DNA of 64,000 nucleotides from Halostagnicola sp. A56 (GTDB lineage: Archaea; Halobacteriota; Halobacteria; Halobacteriales; Natrialbaceae), in NCBI RefSeq assembly GCF_000691505.1, contig NZ_JMIP02000014.1, positions 299,943 to 363,942 of the forward strand, read 5' to 3'. The notes under the pieces were generated by a model. The model ran no database searches. It saw nothing but the letters and a program-made list of their open reading frames with translations, and was not told the origin of the DNA. Each line of letters opens with the position of its first letter. The first letter of the stretch is position 1. The translations under genes and the position numbers were made by a program. This document shows, in pieces, positions 1-7,625 of the stretch.

Positions 1-360
1 GTCGACCCCGGCTCTGTCCGCTTCGTCGAGGAGGATCTGACCGTACTTCCAGCGGTCGATGACGGCCCCGGTTTCGTTGAAGGGGATGTCGACTTCTTCG
101 CCCGTCTGGGGGTTCTGGAAGATCGCTCTGTTGATATTTCGGTTGGTGAACGACTCCGATTTGAGCCGGTCCCTGTCGATCACGTCCGGGAGCGAACTCT
201 TCCCTTTCAACCCGTCGCCACACGCGATCTTCCCGCCTTCGTCCTCGGTTTTCCGCTCGAGAAGCACGACGTCGAGGCCCTCCCGAGCAGCGGTCGCCGA
301 GGCGAAACAGCCGGCCGTCCCGCCGCCGACGACCACTACGTCGTGGGATTCGGTAGTCAT
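1..360 (-). CDS. Geranylgeranyl reductase family FAD-dependent oxidoreductase (partial, N-terminal part)
   Basis: The gene starts at the ATG ending at 360 and runs off the left edge, so only about 120 N-terminal residues are visible. They open with a Rossmann dinucleotide-binding motif (VVVGGGTAGCFASATAA), then LLERK and a CGDGLKG segment, as in archaeal geranylgeranyl reductases. That family saturates isoprenoid chains of membrane lipids or quinones using FAD. An AT-rich stretch near 390-400 gives a TATA-like box about 30 bases upstream, so the transcript is probably leaderless. The family is clear; the exact substrate is not, because haloarchaea carry several paralogues and most of this protein lies outside the window. 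Confidence 0.8.
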   Translation of the reverse strand, partial: MTTESHDVVVVGGGTAGCFASATAAREGLDVVLLERKTEDEGGKIACGDGLKGKSSLPDVIDRDRLKSESFTNRNINRAIFQNPQTGEEVDIPFNETGAVIDRWKYGQILLDEADRAGVD

Positions 361-471
361 CTCTATCGCTTCTGAACGGCCGGCGTACTAAAAAATACGT
401 GGAACCTTTCTGATGGAAACAAACCAACAGGAACGAGACAGTCGTTGCCTCTCGGCTCGAGCGGTGACCGC

Positions 472-1212
472 TTACTGATACATCCGCAGCGGCCGCGCCT
501 GCGAACTCTCGTCCTGTCCCATCTCTTGCATCCGCTGGGCGAACTCCTCGCGGTGGTGCTGAATCTCCTCATCTCGCTCTCGGAGCCGCTCGACATCGAT
601 CGAGAGATCGGCCAGCGGCGCGATCGCCCGTTCGATGAGTTCGCTCGCGGCTTCTGGGTCCGGGAAGTTCGGACTGCACTCGACAACCAGCCCGATAGCG
701 TCGAGATCTAACTGTGCGGCTCGATTGAGCAACGCGCCGGTGGGGCCGCTGATAATACCGTCTTCGGACGGTAGTTCGACACCGATCGACTCCAGCGCGT
801 CGCCCCCGTCCCCGGTCGCGACGCCGGAGAGTGCGTGTGCCCCGTCCTCGTCGGCCGGCCGACCGCTCAGATAGATCGGTCGTACGCCCTCGTCGACGAG
901 CCAGCCGGTGAGACAGGACGCGACGGTCTCGGCGGCATCGGCGCTGATGGGCGTATCGCTCTGAAGCGCGAGGAGGTCCTCGTCTTCGCTGACGTAGAGG
1001 CGAACCGGCGGGCGAACGGTTCGATCGCCTTTGCGGTAGACTCCGACCTGCGGGAGCCCCTTGCAGTGGACGCTGGCGTAGTAGCGCATGTCCAGTTCCT
1101 CGATGAGGTGATCGGTGGCAATCTTGCCGACCAGCCCGATACCCGGGAACCCCTCGACGAGCGTCGCGTTCTCGAGGTCGGCCTCCGGCCCCTGGATGCG
1201 GATACGTGACAT
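472..1212 (-). CDS. PAC2 family protein (proteasome assembly chaperone-like)
   Basis: The protein has about 246 residues. The N-terminal half has the PAC2 core: a strand followed by LVEGFPGIGLVGKIATDHL, then a section with SDTPIS and a ligand-pocket-like SGRPADE. The C-terminus is a charged helix (ERDEEIQHHREEF) likely to form a coiled coil. PAC2 proteins resemble eukaryotic proteasome-assembly chaperones; archaeal members are widespread and mostly uncharacterised. I chose the ATG at 1212 because the conserved MSRIRIQGP sequence begins there. An upstream ATG at 1239 would add nine residues that look non-conserved. Confidence 0.8.
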   Translation of the reverse strand: MSRIRIQGPEADLENATLVEGFPGIGLVGKIATDHLIEELDMRYYASVHCKGLPQVGVYRKGDRTVRPPVRLYVSEDEDLLALQSDTPISADAAETVASCLTGWLVDEGVRPIYLSGRPADEDGAHALSGVATGDGGDALESIGVELPSEDGIISGPTGALLNRAAQLDLDAIGLVVECSPNFPDPEAASELIERAIAPLADLSIDVERLRERDEEIQHHREEFAQRMQEMGQDESSQARPLRMYQ

Positions 1213-1399
1213 ACCTGACCGATGTTTCGGAGCCATCATAAATTACCGGGCGACCAACCGTCTCGAACCCGTGAAAATAGGTGAGAGCCGACGGCCACGA
1301 CACCAGTTCTCGTCCGTTAGTCGATTGCGGGGGAGTTCGAACCCACAGTGGGGATGCGCTTCGAAACCCACAAACGAGGTGCGGCCGAAGGTGGGCCCA

Positions 1400-2308
1400 A
1401 TGGAGCCACTCGAGCGGTACCGACCCATTATCGACGATTTCGAGGCGTTTCTCGAGGCGTGCCGACGGCCGCTCGGGACCGCCGTCCGAGTGAACACGAT
1501 CAAGGCATCGGTCGAACGAGCGATCGCAGTGCTCTCCGAGACGGGCACCGCGTACGAACGGGTCGACTGGAACCCGCGCGTGTTGCGCCTCGAGACCGAT
1601 TCGCCGGGGTCGACGTGGACCTCGTTTCACGGATTTACCTACGGGCAGGAGGAAGTCTCGGCGGTGCCGGCGGGCGTTCTGGACCCCCAACCGGGCGAGC
1701 GGGTTTGGGACGCTTGCGGCGCGCCGGGCGGGAAGACCACCCAGATCGCGGCGCTGATGGACGACCGCGGAACGGTCGTCGCGAACGACAACAACCTCGG
1801 CCGCCTGTCGGCGCTGCGGTTCAACGCCGAGCGACTCGGCGCGACGAGCCTGGCGGTGACGAACCAGGACGCCAGGAACTTCTCGATGAAGCCGTTCGAG
1901 TTCGACCGCTTCGATCGGGCGCTCGTCGACGCCCCGTGTTCCTGCGAGGGGACGATCCGGAAGAACCCCGACGCGCTCGAGGACTGGTCCGAGGACCACC
2001 TCCACTCGGTCGCCGGCATTCAGAAGGGGATCCTCCGGCGGGCGATCCAGACGACCCGCGAGGGCGGCACCGTCGTCTACTCGACGTGTACGTTCGCCCC
2101 GGAGGAAAACGAGGCGGTCGTCCAGCACGCCCTCGAGAACGAGCCCTGCGAGGTCGTCGACTTCGATCTCGGTCTGGAGCACTCGCCGGGCGTTACGGCC
2201 TGGGACGGCGAGGAGTTCGATCCGTCGCTCGAGCAGGCCGCGCGGATTTACCCCCACCAGAACGACACCGGCGGGTTCTTCGTCGCGAAACTCGAGGTGA
2301 CCGCCTGA
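1400..2308 (+). CDS. RsmB/NOP2/Sun family RNA (cytosine-C5) methyltransferase
   Basis: This is a SAM-dependent m5C RNA methyltransferase of 302 residues. The SAM-binding motif GAPGGKTTQIAAL lies near residue 110. The first catalytic-region motif is DAPCSCEG near residue 175, and the second is the YSTCTFAPEENE segment near residue 235, whose Cys is the usual nucleophile. The protein ends in NDTGGFFVAKLE, typical of the family. The target may be rRNA or tRNA and cannot be read from sequence. The ATG at 1400 begins the conserved region and fits the normal length. The stop overlaps the next start by one base, so the two genes are probably translationally coupled. Confidence 0.85.
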   Translation: MEPLERYRPIIDDFEAFLEACRRPLGTAVRVNTIKASVERAIAVLSETGTAYERVDWNPRVLRLETDSPGSTWTSFHGFTYGQEEVSAVPAGVLDPQPGERVWDACGAPGGKTTQIAALMDDRGTVVANDNNLGRLSALRFNAERLGATSLAVTNQDARNFSMKPFEFDRFDRALVDAPCSCEGTIRKNPDALEDWSEDHLHSVAGIQKGILRRAIQTTREGGTVVYSTCTFAPEENEAVVQHALENEPCEVVDFDLGLEHSPGVTAWDGEEFDPSLEQAARIYPHQNDTGGFFVAKLEVTA

Positions 2309-3006
2309 TGGCGGGAGACGACGAGCCCATAGCCGACGGCGAGGCGGCGGCCGAATCTGACGACGAATCGGTGGTCGAATCCGATGGCGAGACGGCAGTC
2401 GAACCCGACAACGAGACGGCAGTCGAACCCGACGGCGAGTCCCTCGAGGAGAACGTCGGCCAGCGGTTCGACCGACTGCCCGCGACCGCGGCCGAGCGTC
2501 GAGTCGAGGGCCGTGCGACCCGCGAGGAGGTCGTCGACTACTTCGCGGATCGCTTCGGCATTCCCGCCGAAACCTTCGAGGAGTACACCTTCTGGGAGAA
2601 AGGCGCGGGCAAGATCTGGATCTACGCGGGCGAGGCCCCCTCGCCGATCGAGATCGAAGCGATCGGCATGACCTGCCTGCGGACCCGCCAGGAACACTGG
2701 AAGCCGACGACCGACTTCGTCCAGCGCTTCGGCCGCCGCGCGACCGACTGCGTCATCGAACTCTCCCGCGAGGAGGCTCGAGCGTTCATCGACGGTCAGG
2801 ATCAGGACCTCGAGTGGAACGGCGACTGGGGGTATCTGATCGCCGCTCATGAAATCGGGGTTGGGTCGGAGGGCCGACCAGGGCGAGACGGCGAAGCCGT
2901 GGAGGGGGCGGCACTCGAGCCACTGGGCGTCGGGCTCTACGTCCACGGCGAACTGCAGTCGGTCGTTCCGAAGGGGCGCCAGCGGTCGGTTTCCGACCGT
3001 CGGTGA
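2308..3006 (+). CDS. PUA-like RNA-binding protein, partner of the upstream m5C methyltransferase (DUF7122-like)
   Basis: The protein has 232 residues. The first 45 are an acidic low-complexity tail with an imperfect repeat of the form ESDxETAVEPD. The conserved part begins at FDRLPATAAERR and contains FWEKGAGKIWIYAGE and a C-terminal GLYVHGELQSVVPKGR, reminiscent of the PUA or RsmF-type C-terminal domain that many Sun-family methyltransferases carry as a fusion. It shares one base with the upstream methyltransferase stop. I infer that it supplies RNA binding in trans to that enzyme. The DUF number is from memory and should be treated as tentative. Confidence 0.65.
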   Translation: MAGDDEPIADGEAAAESDDESVVESDGETAVEPDNETAVEPDGESLEENVGQRFDRLPATAAERRVEGRATREEVVDYFADRFGIPAETFEEYTFWEKGAGKIWIYAGEAPSPIEIEAIGMTCLRTRQEHWKPTTDFVQRFGRRATDCVIELSREEARAFIDGQDQDLEWNGDWGYLIAAHEIGVGSEGRPGRDGEAVEGAALEPLGVGLYVHGELQSVVPKGRQRSVSDRR

Positions 3007-3163
3007 ACGGCTTCGGCAGAATATTGTGAGTGTTGGGTAGAAAGACCCGTAGACAGGCTATCCTTCCTCGTTTCTGCTCGAACCAGACGGTAAGTGAATG
3101 TGCACATGTACTGTTCAGAGAAGTGATGGAAAGACTTGTAACTCAGTAATAATAGGACAAAAT

Positions 3164-3394
3164 ATGTGTACTGGAGAGCTAGTTGCGTTTGGAATTGTTG
3201 GATTGATATTCGGCCCGCCCATGGCAATCTGGCCATATAAATTAGCGCGCTGGAACGAAATTCTCGACGCGATCGGGCGAAAGCCCAGCGGGAGAGTGGA
3301 GCCGGCCGATTGGCAAGTAACCCTGTATCGCCTCATGGGACTCGGGTTATCAGTCCTTGGATCACTCTTTATTTTTGGTTGCGTTATTCTCTAA
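3164..3394 (+). CDS. Small two-helix membrane protein, unknown function
   Basis: The 76-residue product has two hydrophobic segments, roughly residues 5-22 (VAFGIVGLIFGPPMAIW) and 55-74 (GLGLSVLGSLFIFGCVIL). A polar loop between them contains the signature WNEILDAIG and YRLMG. The shape is like small DUF6199-type membrane proteins, but I cannot confirm membership. The surrounding sequence (about 3020-3550) is clearly more AT-rich than its neighbours. It lies beside the broken 3' end of the acyl-CoA synthetase gene, so it may have arrived with, or been exposed by, that rearrangement. The ATG at 3164 is preferred over one at 3098 because the hydrophobic domain begins right after it. Confidence 0.5.
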   Translation: MCTGELVAFGIVGLIFGPPMAIWPYKLARWNEILDAIGRKPSGRVEPADWQVTLYRLMGLGLSVLGSLFIFGCVIL

Positions 3395-3452
3395 AAACCC
3401 TGTGCTCTCAGAACTGGCTCCTATGTTATTTTGTTGTTTGAACTTACCGTTC

Positions 3453-5432
3453 CTACGAATAGAATAGGCGCGTGATCGGTTCTATGACACCGCTACTGTT
3501 GCAATTTCGATTTCCGTTACATAGCCAATATCTAGAATTATTTGACGTCGGCGTGAGCATGTCGTTTTCCTCGGTGAACTCCTTGGGGACCAGTCGGAAC
3601 TGCTTGATCGTCTCGTGTTTCTCGAAGTTCTCGTTGACGCGGTCGACTTCCTCCCGTACGTACGCTTGCACCCGCTCGTCGCGACAGATCGCTTCGGGAT
3701 CGTCCGGGAGATCGATTCCTTCCTGCTCGGCCCACTCGCGAACGTGTGCTGTGTTCGGGACCAACAGCGCGCCGACGAACTTCTCCCCATCGCCGACGAC
3801 CATACACTGTTCGACGACCTCGCTCGCAGCGAAGGCGTCCTCGATCGGCGCGGGCGCGACGTTCTTCCCGGTCGAGAGCACGAGCAGCTGTTTCGCACGC
3901 TCGCGGAACTCGAGGTAGTCGTCGGGACGCAGGTGGACGATATCACCCGTTCGGAACCAGCGCGTGCCGTCCTCGTCCTCGGTGAACGCCCGGTCGGTCG
4001 CGCCGGGTTTGTTCCAGTACCCCTGCGTGACGTTGTCCCCGCTGACGAGCAGTTCGCCGACCTCGCCGGGGTCGTTTTGAAAGGTGTCCTCGTCCGCGAC
4101 CGATTCGTCGATTTTGATGTCGACGCCGGGGAGTCGCGGACCGATCGTGCCGATCTTCGGCTCCTCCATCGGGTTACAGGAGACGACCGGCGCGGTCTCG
4201 GTCAGTCCGTACCCCTCGTAGATGGGCAGCCCCATTCCGTGATAGAGCGTCGCCAAGTCAGGCGAGAGACTTCCGCCGCCGCTGATGAGGGTCTCGACTT
4301 CGCCGCCGAGCGCCTCCCTGACCGTCGAAAAGACCAGTTTGTCCGCGAGCGAGTGCTTGAGCGAGAGCACCGGCCCCGGCGAATCCGCGTTCTGGTACGC
4401 CCGACCGACTTCGGTCGCCCAGTTGAAGATCCGCTCTTTGACCGGCGACTCGCTGGCCTGCTCGCGGATGGCGTCGTAGATCTTCTCGTAGACCCGCGGC
4501 ACGCTCGTCGCGCTCTGTGGCTGGACCAGCCCAAAATCCTCCTGGAGCGTCTCCGTGTTCTCCGCGTAGGCGACGCAGGAACCGCTGGCGAACATGAGGA
4601 AGTGCCCCGCCGTCCGTTCGAAGACGTGTGCGAGCGGGAGATACGAGACGACCGTCGTCTCCTCGTCGATCGCCGGGACGTCCGCGGCCTTGTCCGGACG
4701 CGGACCGTAGCGCTTTCGAACCTGGTTTACGTTCGACCGGAAGTTCCGGTGCGTGAGCTGGACGCCCTTGGGCTGGCCGGTCGTGCCGCTGGTGTAGATC
4801 AGGCTCGCAAGATCGTCCATCGCGGGTTCGTCGACCCACTCCTCGTAGGCCTTGAGGTCGAAGGCGTCCTCGCCGCGGTCGTGGACCTCGGCGAGGGTCA
4901 TGATATCGTCGCGGTCGTCGTACCCCTCGAGGCGATCGATCGAGACGATGAACTCGAGGTCCAGGTCGGCTTCGACCTCGAGGACGCGCTCGAGGAGCCG
5001 CTCGTTTTCGACGACGACGCCCGACGCGTCGGGGTCCTCGAGCAGGTAGCGGACCTGATCCGACGAAGAACTGGTGTAGACGGTCGTGATGACGCCGCCG
5101 GCACCGAGCAGGGCGAAGTCCGTTTGGGCCCACTCCATCCGGGTGTTCGAAAAGATGCCGACCCGATCGCCGGTTTCGACGCCGAGGTCACGAAATCCCG
5201 CCGTGAGGTTCCGCACGATGGATCGCATTTCCGTGTAGGAAATCGGGCGGAATCGGCCGGTGTCCGCAGCGGGGAGGACCGACGGAGTGAGCGACCGATC
5301 GTAGATGCCGCCCTTGTACTGCTGGGCCGGTCGGTTCGGATGGCGCGCCGCAGCGTCTTCGAACATCCGTGCGAGCGTCGTCTCACCGATAACCTCGTCG
5401 TCGTGTTCACGTTCGGCCTCGCGCCAGTTCAT
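3453..5432 (-). CDS. Long-chain fatty-acid--CoA ligase (AMP-forming) with an aberrant C-terminus
   Basis: This is a 659-residue acyl-adenylate-forming enzyme. The P-loop motif YTSGTTGQPKGVQLTH starts near residue 213, YGLTE is near residue 385, and WFRTGDI sits in the C-terminal third, all typical of long-chain acyl-CoA synthetases. The enzyme activates fatty acids with ATP and CoA. The family normally continues after ENDMLTPT with a lysine-containing LTPTxKxKR segment of about 25-30 residues. Here the reading frame instead runs into AT-rich sequence encoding about 30 unrelated residues rich in N, S and R (from about 3550 to 3453). The A10-type lysine would be lost, so activity is doubtful. 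A TATA-like TTTTAT lies at 5459-5464. Confidence 0.85.
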   Translation of the reverse strand: MNWREAEREHDDEVIGETTLARMFEDAAARHPNRPAQQYKGGIYDRSLTPSVLPAADTGRFRPISYTEMRSIVRNLTAGFRDLGVETGDRVGIFSNTRMEWAQTDFALLGAGGVITTVYTSSSSDQVRYLLEDPDASGVVVENERLLERVLEVEADLDLEFIVSIDRLEGYDDRDDIMTLAEVHDRGEDAFDLKAYEEWVDEPAMDDLASLIYTSGTTGQPKGVQLTHRNFRSNVNQVRKRYGPRPDKAADVPAIDEETTVVSYLPLAHVFERTAGHFLMFASGSCVAYAENTETLQEDFGLVQPQSATSVPRVYEKIYDAIREQASESPVKERIFNWATEVGRAYQNADSPGPVLSLKHSLADKLVFSTVREALGGEVETLISGGGSLSPDLATLYHGMGLPIYEGYGLTETAPVVSCNPMEEPKIGTIGPRLPGVDIKIDESVADEDTFQNDPGEVGELLVSGDNVTQGYWNKPGATDRAFTEDEDGTRWFRTGDIVHLRPDDYLEFRERAKQLLVLSTGKNVAPAPIEDAFAASEVVEQCMVVGDGEKFVGALLVPNTAHVREWAEQEGIDLPDDPEAICRDERVQAYVREEVDRVNENFEKHETIKQFRLVPKEFTEENDMLTPTSNNSRYWLCNGNRNCNSSGVIEPITRLFYS

Positions 5433-5691
5433 GCCCGTATGTCAATAGTTCCCGAGCGATAAAACATGTTGAAACAGATCACACACGTTTCTCCGTTTAT
5501 TCGTCCGCGAGTTCGAAAAATCGCACGGCTGCGCCCCAATTTAGGAGATACGCCGATCAGCCACGCTATATCGGCTCGTCGCCGATCGCTTCCAACGGTA
5601 GCCAAGCGACCGTCGAATCACACCACTGTTCGAGATGGAGACACCGTTGCTTGAGTGGGTCCACCACCGCTTGGACGGCAAAACCCGATCA

Positions 5692-6612
5692 CTACTCGTG
5701 GTGATCGAGATAGCCGAGCACGCCGCGGGTGTTCATCCTTGCCTCGGCTCGCACGGCCCGGTCACCCCACGGACCGACCGGCACCGCGTTGTCCGCGAAG
5801 TACTCGATAACCGCCTCGTCGTCCTCGAGTTCGTCTCGTTTGTCCTCGATCGCCGATACCCACTCCCGAAGCACCTTCGCGTACCGCTCGAGAGCGGCCG
5901 ACGCGTCGTCGCCGACCGCTCGCGGTCCGAAGTGGGTGTACAGCAGGACGTCCGGATCGATCGCCTGCAGCGTCCGTACGTCCTCGAGACACTGCTCGAG
6001 GTCGAAGTTCGACGGCGGCGACGTCTCGCGGATCTCGCCGAGTTTCGGCACCCAGATTCCCGCCGCGTCGCCGGTGAACACCGCCTCGTTCGCGGAATCT
6101 TCGAAAACCACCTGATGGGGCGCGTGGCCGGGGGCGGCGTGAACGTGCAGTTCGTGATCCCCCAGATCGACCGTGTCGCCGTCCTCGAGTTCGACGATGC
6201 GATCCGCCGAGACCGGCACTGGATCGGCGTAGAACTCCCACCGATCGCCGACTGCCTGCTTGGTCCCCTCGACCAACCGGGACGGATCGACGAGGTGGCT
6301 CGCGCCGATCGACGGCACGTAGACATCCGCGTTCGGACACGCTTCGGCGAGCAGTCCCGCACCGCCGGCGTGATCGAGGTGGATGTGCGTGACCGCGATC
6401 ACCTCGAGATCCCCGCGGTCGATGCCGATCTCGTCCATCGCCTCGAGGATCCGCTCGTAGTTCGCGCCGACGCCCGTTTCGACGATCGCGGGCCGCTCGC
6501 TCTCGAGTACGTAGACCGCACCGTACTCGTCGGTCTCGTACATCCCCGTATCGACGTAGTAGAGATCCGTGCAATCGCCGGCCGTGACTTCCTGCGCGAT
6601 GCCTGTTTCCAT
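5692..6612 (-). CDS. MBL-fold metallo-hydrolase
   Basis: The protein is 306 residues from the ATG at 6612. It carries the metallo-beta-lactamase metal motif THIHLDHAGG near residue 82, a later APGHAPHQ histidine, FTGDAAG for the bridging aspartate, and a final YTHFGPR histidine. These give a dinuclear zinc site. The glyoxalase II-like arrangement suggests hydrolysis of a thioester or similar ester. A longer reading frame begins at 6795, but the added stretch has no conserved features and crosses AT-rich promoter-like sequence. The gene stands alone, with a 259-base gap before the acyl-CoA synthetase gene, in which I see no gene. Confidence 0.8.
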   Translation of the reverse strand: METGIAQEVTAGDCTDLYYVDTGMYETDEYGAVYVLESERPAIVETGVGANYERILEAMDEIGIDRGDLEVIAVTHIHLDHAGGAGLLAEACPNADVYVPSIGASHLVDPSRLVEGTKQAVGDRWEFYADPVPVSADRIVELEDGDTVDLGDHELHVHAAPGHAPHQVVFEDSANEAVFTGDAAGIWVPKLGEIRETSPPSNFDLEQCLEDVRTLQAIDPDVLLYTHFGPRAVGDDASAALERYAKVLREWVSAIEDKRDELEDDEAVIEYFADNAVPVGPWGDRAVRAEARMNTRGVLGYLDHHE

Positions 6613-7161
6613 GTCGGAAGCCCCGTCGTGGGATCGAATAAAAGCTGGTATCCCGGTGGACTCGACTGGTATCGGTGGAGTTCTGACTGTGCTTGCGGTG
6701 GCTGTAATATCGCGGGGTCTGGCTGCTATCGAACTTCTCCAGTGAGGAATTTTATATGAAAGGAGTTTACCTATCACCCCCTGCAGCCCGCCCACAGTCC
6801 CACGTCCTCCCCAGCCGACTCGTTCGAGCCCGTCGGTCGCTCACTCGTCCACTGTCAGAGCAACCTCTGACAAGCCTTCACTCACTTTGTTCGCGAAGAC
6901 CTCGCACGGTGTAGCCTCGCACCCTCGCAGTGCTCGAGTGCGACGCCAGCACGCGCCGCGGCCGAGAGCGCGGCTCGAACACTGAGAGAGCCGTGCGATC
7001 CGGGGGAGGGCAGGTCGTCGTCCCTGCTGGGCTGAAACTTCCGCAGCTATTCTACAATCACCTATCAGTATACATTACCCAGCTATGAGACTGGAGCCAG
7101 AAGCGACTGAGCCCCCATTCCAACCCGATCGAAGCCGTCCTATGGCACTGGCGTAGTTAGA
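6613..7161. other. Intergenic region with a dispersed-repeat segment, no gene seen
   Basis: I see no supportable gene in this 549-base stretch. From about 6800 it contains C-rich sequence whose blocks recur in the same order in the intergenic region at 40738-40818. It is followed by GC-rich sequence and then, near 7050-7080, a more AT-rich section. It borders the hairpin element and tRNA-Arg. Confidence 0.5.
6800..6909 (+). repeat. Dispersed intergenic repeat, copy A
   Basis: Three blocks match copy B (40738-40818) in the same order. The first is a 27-base block starting CCACGTCCTCCCCA at 6800, with 24 of 27 bases identical. The second is CTTCACTCACT at 6876-6886, with one mismatch. The third is CTCGCACGG at 6901-6909, identical. 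The spacers differ. This looks like a degenerate, non-coding repeat family placed between genes. Confidence 0.5.
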
Positions 7162-7177
7162 GAGCGTCCTGACGGAG
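7162..7177 (+). repeat. 16-base direct repeat of the tRNA-Arg 3' end (att-like)
   Basis: The sequence GAGCGTCCTGACGGAG at 7162-7177 is repeated exactly at 7261-7276, 99 bases away. The second copy covers the T-arm and acceptor 3' end of tRNA-Arg plus three flanking bases. Duplication of a tRNA 3' end is the classic scar of site-specific integration. Confidence 0.7.
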
Positions 7178-7253
7178 TCCAACGCGAACGAAGTGAGCGT
7201 TGGGCACGTCAGGACCGAACCAGAGCGAGGGCTGAGCAATGCGAAGCCCTCGC
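7167..7253. repeat. Two adjacent stem-loops between the direct repeats
   Basis: Hairpin 1 has an outer stem of GTCCTGACG (7167-7175) with CGTCAGGAC (7207-7215) and an inner stem of CCAACGC (7179-7185) with GCGTTGG (7197-7203), leaving an 11-base loop. Hairpin 2 pairs GCGAGGGCT (7225-7233) with AGCCCTCGC (7245-7253), also with an 11-base loop. Together with the flanking 16-base repeats they form a compact element of about 115 bases abutting the tRNA. Confidence 0.65.
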
Positions 7254-7263
7254 GATAAGTGAG

Positions 7264-7336
7264 CGTCCTGACGGAGATTTGAACTCCGGTCCCTGGCTCC
7301 GCAAGCCAAGAGGATAGTCCACTACCCTACCAGGAC
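7264..7336 (-). tRNA. tRNA-Arg (anticodon GCG)
   Basis: Read on the minus strand, the 73-base gene folds into a full cloverleaf. The acceptor stem is GTCCTGG with TCAGGAC, the D stem GGGT with ATCC, and the anticodon stem TTGGC with GCCAG. The seven-base loop TTGCGGA gives anticodon GCG (codon CGC). The T stem is CGGAG with CTCCG around the loop TTCAAAT. The discriminator is G and no CCA is encoded, as usual in haloarchaea. No intron is present. Its 3' half is duplicated 99 bases downstream of the gene (at 7162-7177). Confidence 0.95.
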
Positions 7337-7462
7337 TCAACTCAATATATCCTCGTGCAAGTTAAAGCCCTTTCGAAAGGAAGCGCTACGAACTGGGGTC
7401 TCGAGACCATCTCCCTTGCTACATCACACCAAGCAACACCCCCGCGTCGAGCGACGCTCGAG

Positions 7463-7470
7463 TTTTTATA
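7463..7470 (+). promoter_or_regulatory. TATA-like box for a leaderless transcript upstream of rpa2
   Basis: TTTTTATA at 7463-7470 is centred about 26 bases before the ATG at 7493, the spacing expected for a haloarchaeal leaderless mRNA. The transcript would run through the small reading frame at 7493 into rpa2. Confidence 0.5.
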
Positions 7471-7492
7471 CCAAAACGACCGAAAAGCGGCT

Positions 7493-7624
7493 ATGAACGC
7501 AGCATCGAACCTCGGAACCGAGCGCTTGAGGCGACACGGATCCACCGATCACGACGGGCCGTATCCGCCCTCGAGCGGGCGAATGGACAACGCTTATGCG
7601 CGGGCTACGCATGGTTCGGAGTAG
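7493..7624 (+). CDS. Possible 43-residue leader ORF upstream of rpa2
   Basis: The ATG at 7493 sits about 26 bases after a TATA-like box. The frame stops at 7622-7624, one base before the rpa2 ATG at 7626, so the two would be translationally coupled. The peptide begins MNAASNLGTERLRRHGST and has no domain I recognise. It is basic at first, unlike normal haloarchaeal proteins. It could equally be an untranslated leader for rpa2. A second AT-containing motif (CTTATG near 7590) might act as a closer rpa2 promoter. Confidence 0.3.
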   Translation: MNAASNLGTERLRRHGSTDHDGPYPPSSGRMDNAYARATHGSE

Positions 7625-7625
7625 A

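Noticed and set aside
569..2257. Long minus-strand reading frame (562 codons) across the PAC2 and methyltransferase genes
   Set aside because: Composition is Arg/Asp-rich with no domain. It is the antisense shadow of the methyltransferase gene, joined to an alternate frame of PAC2.
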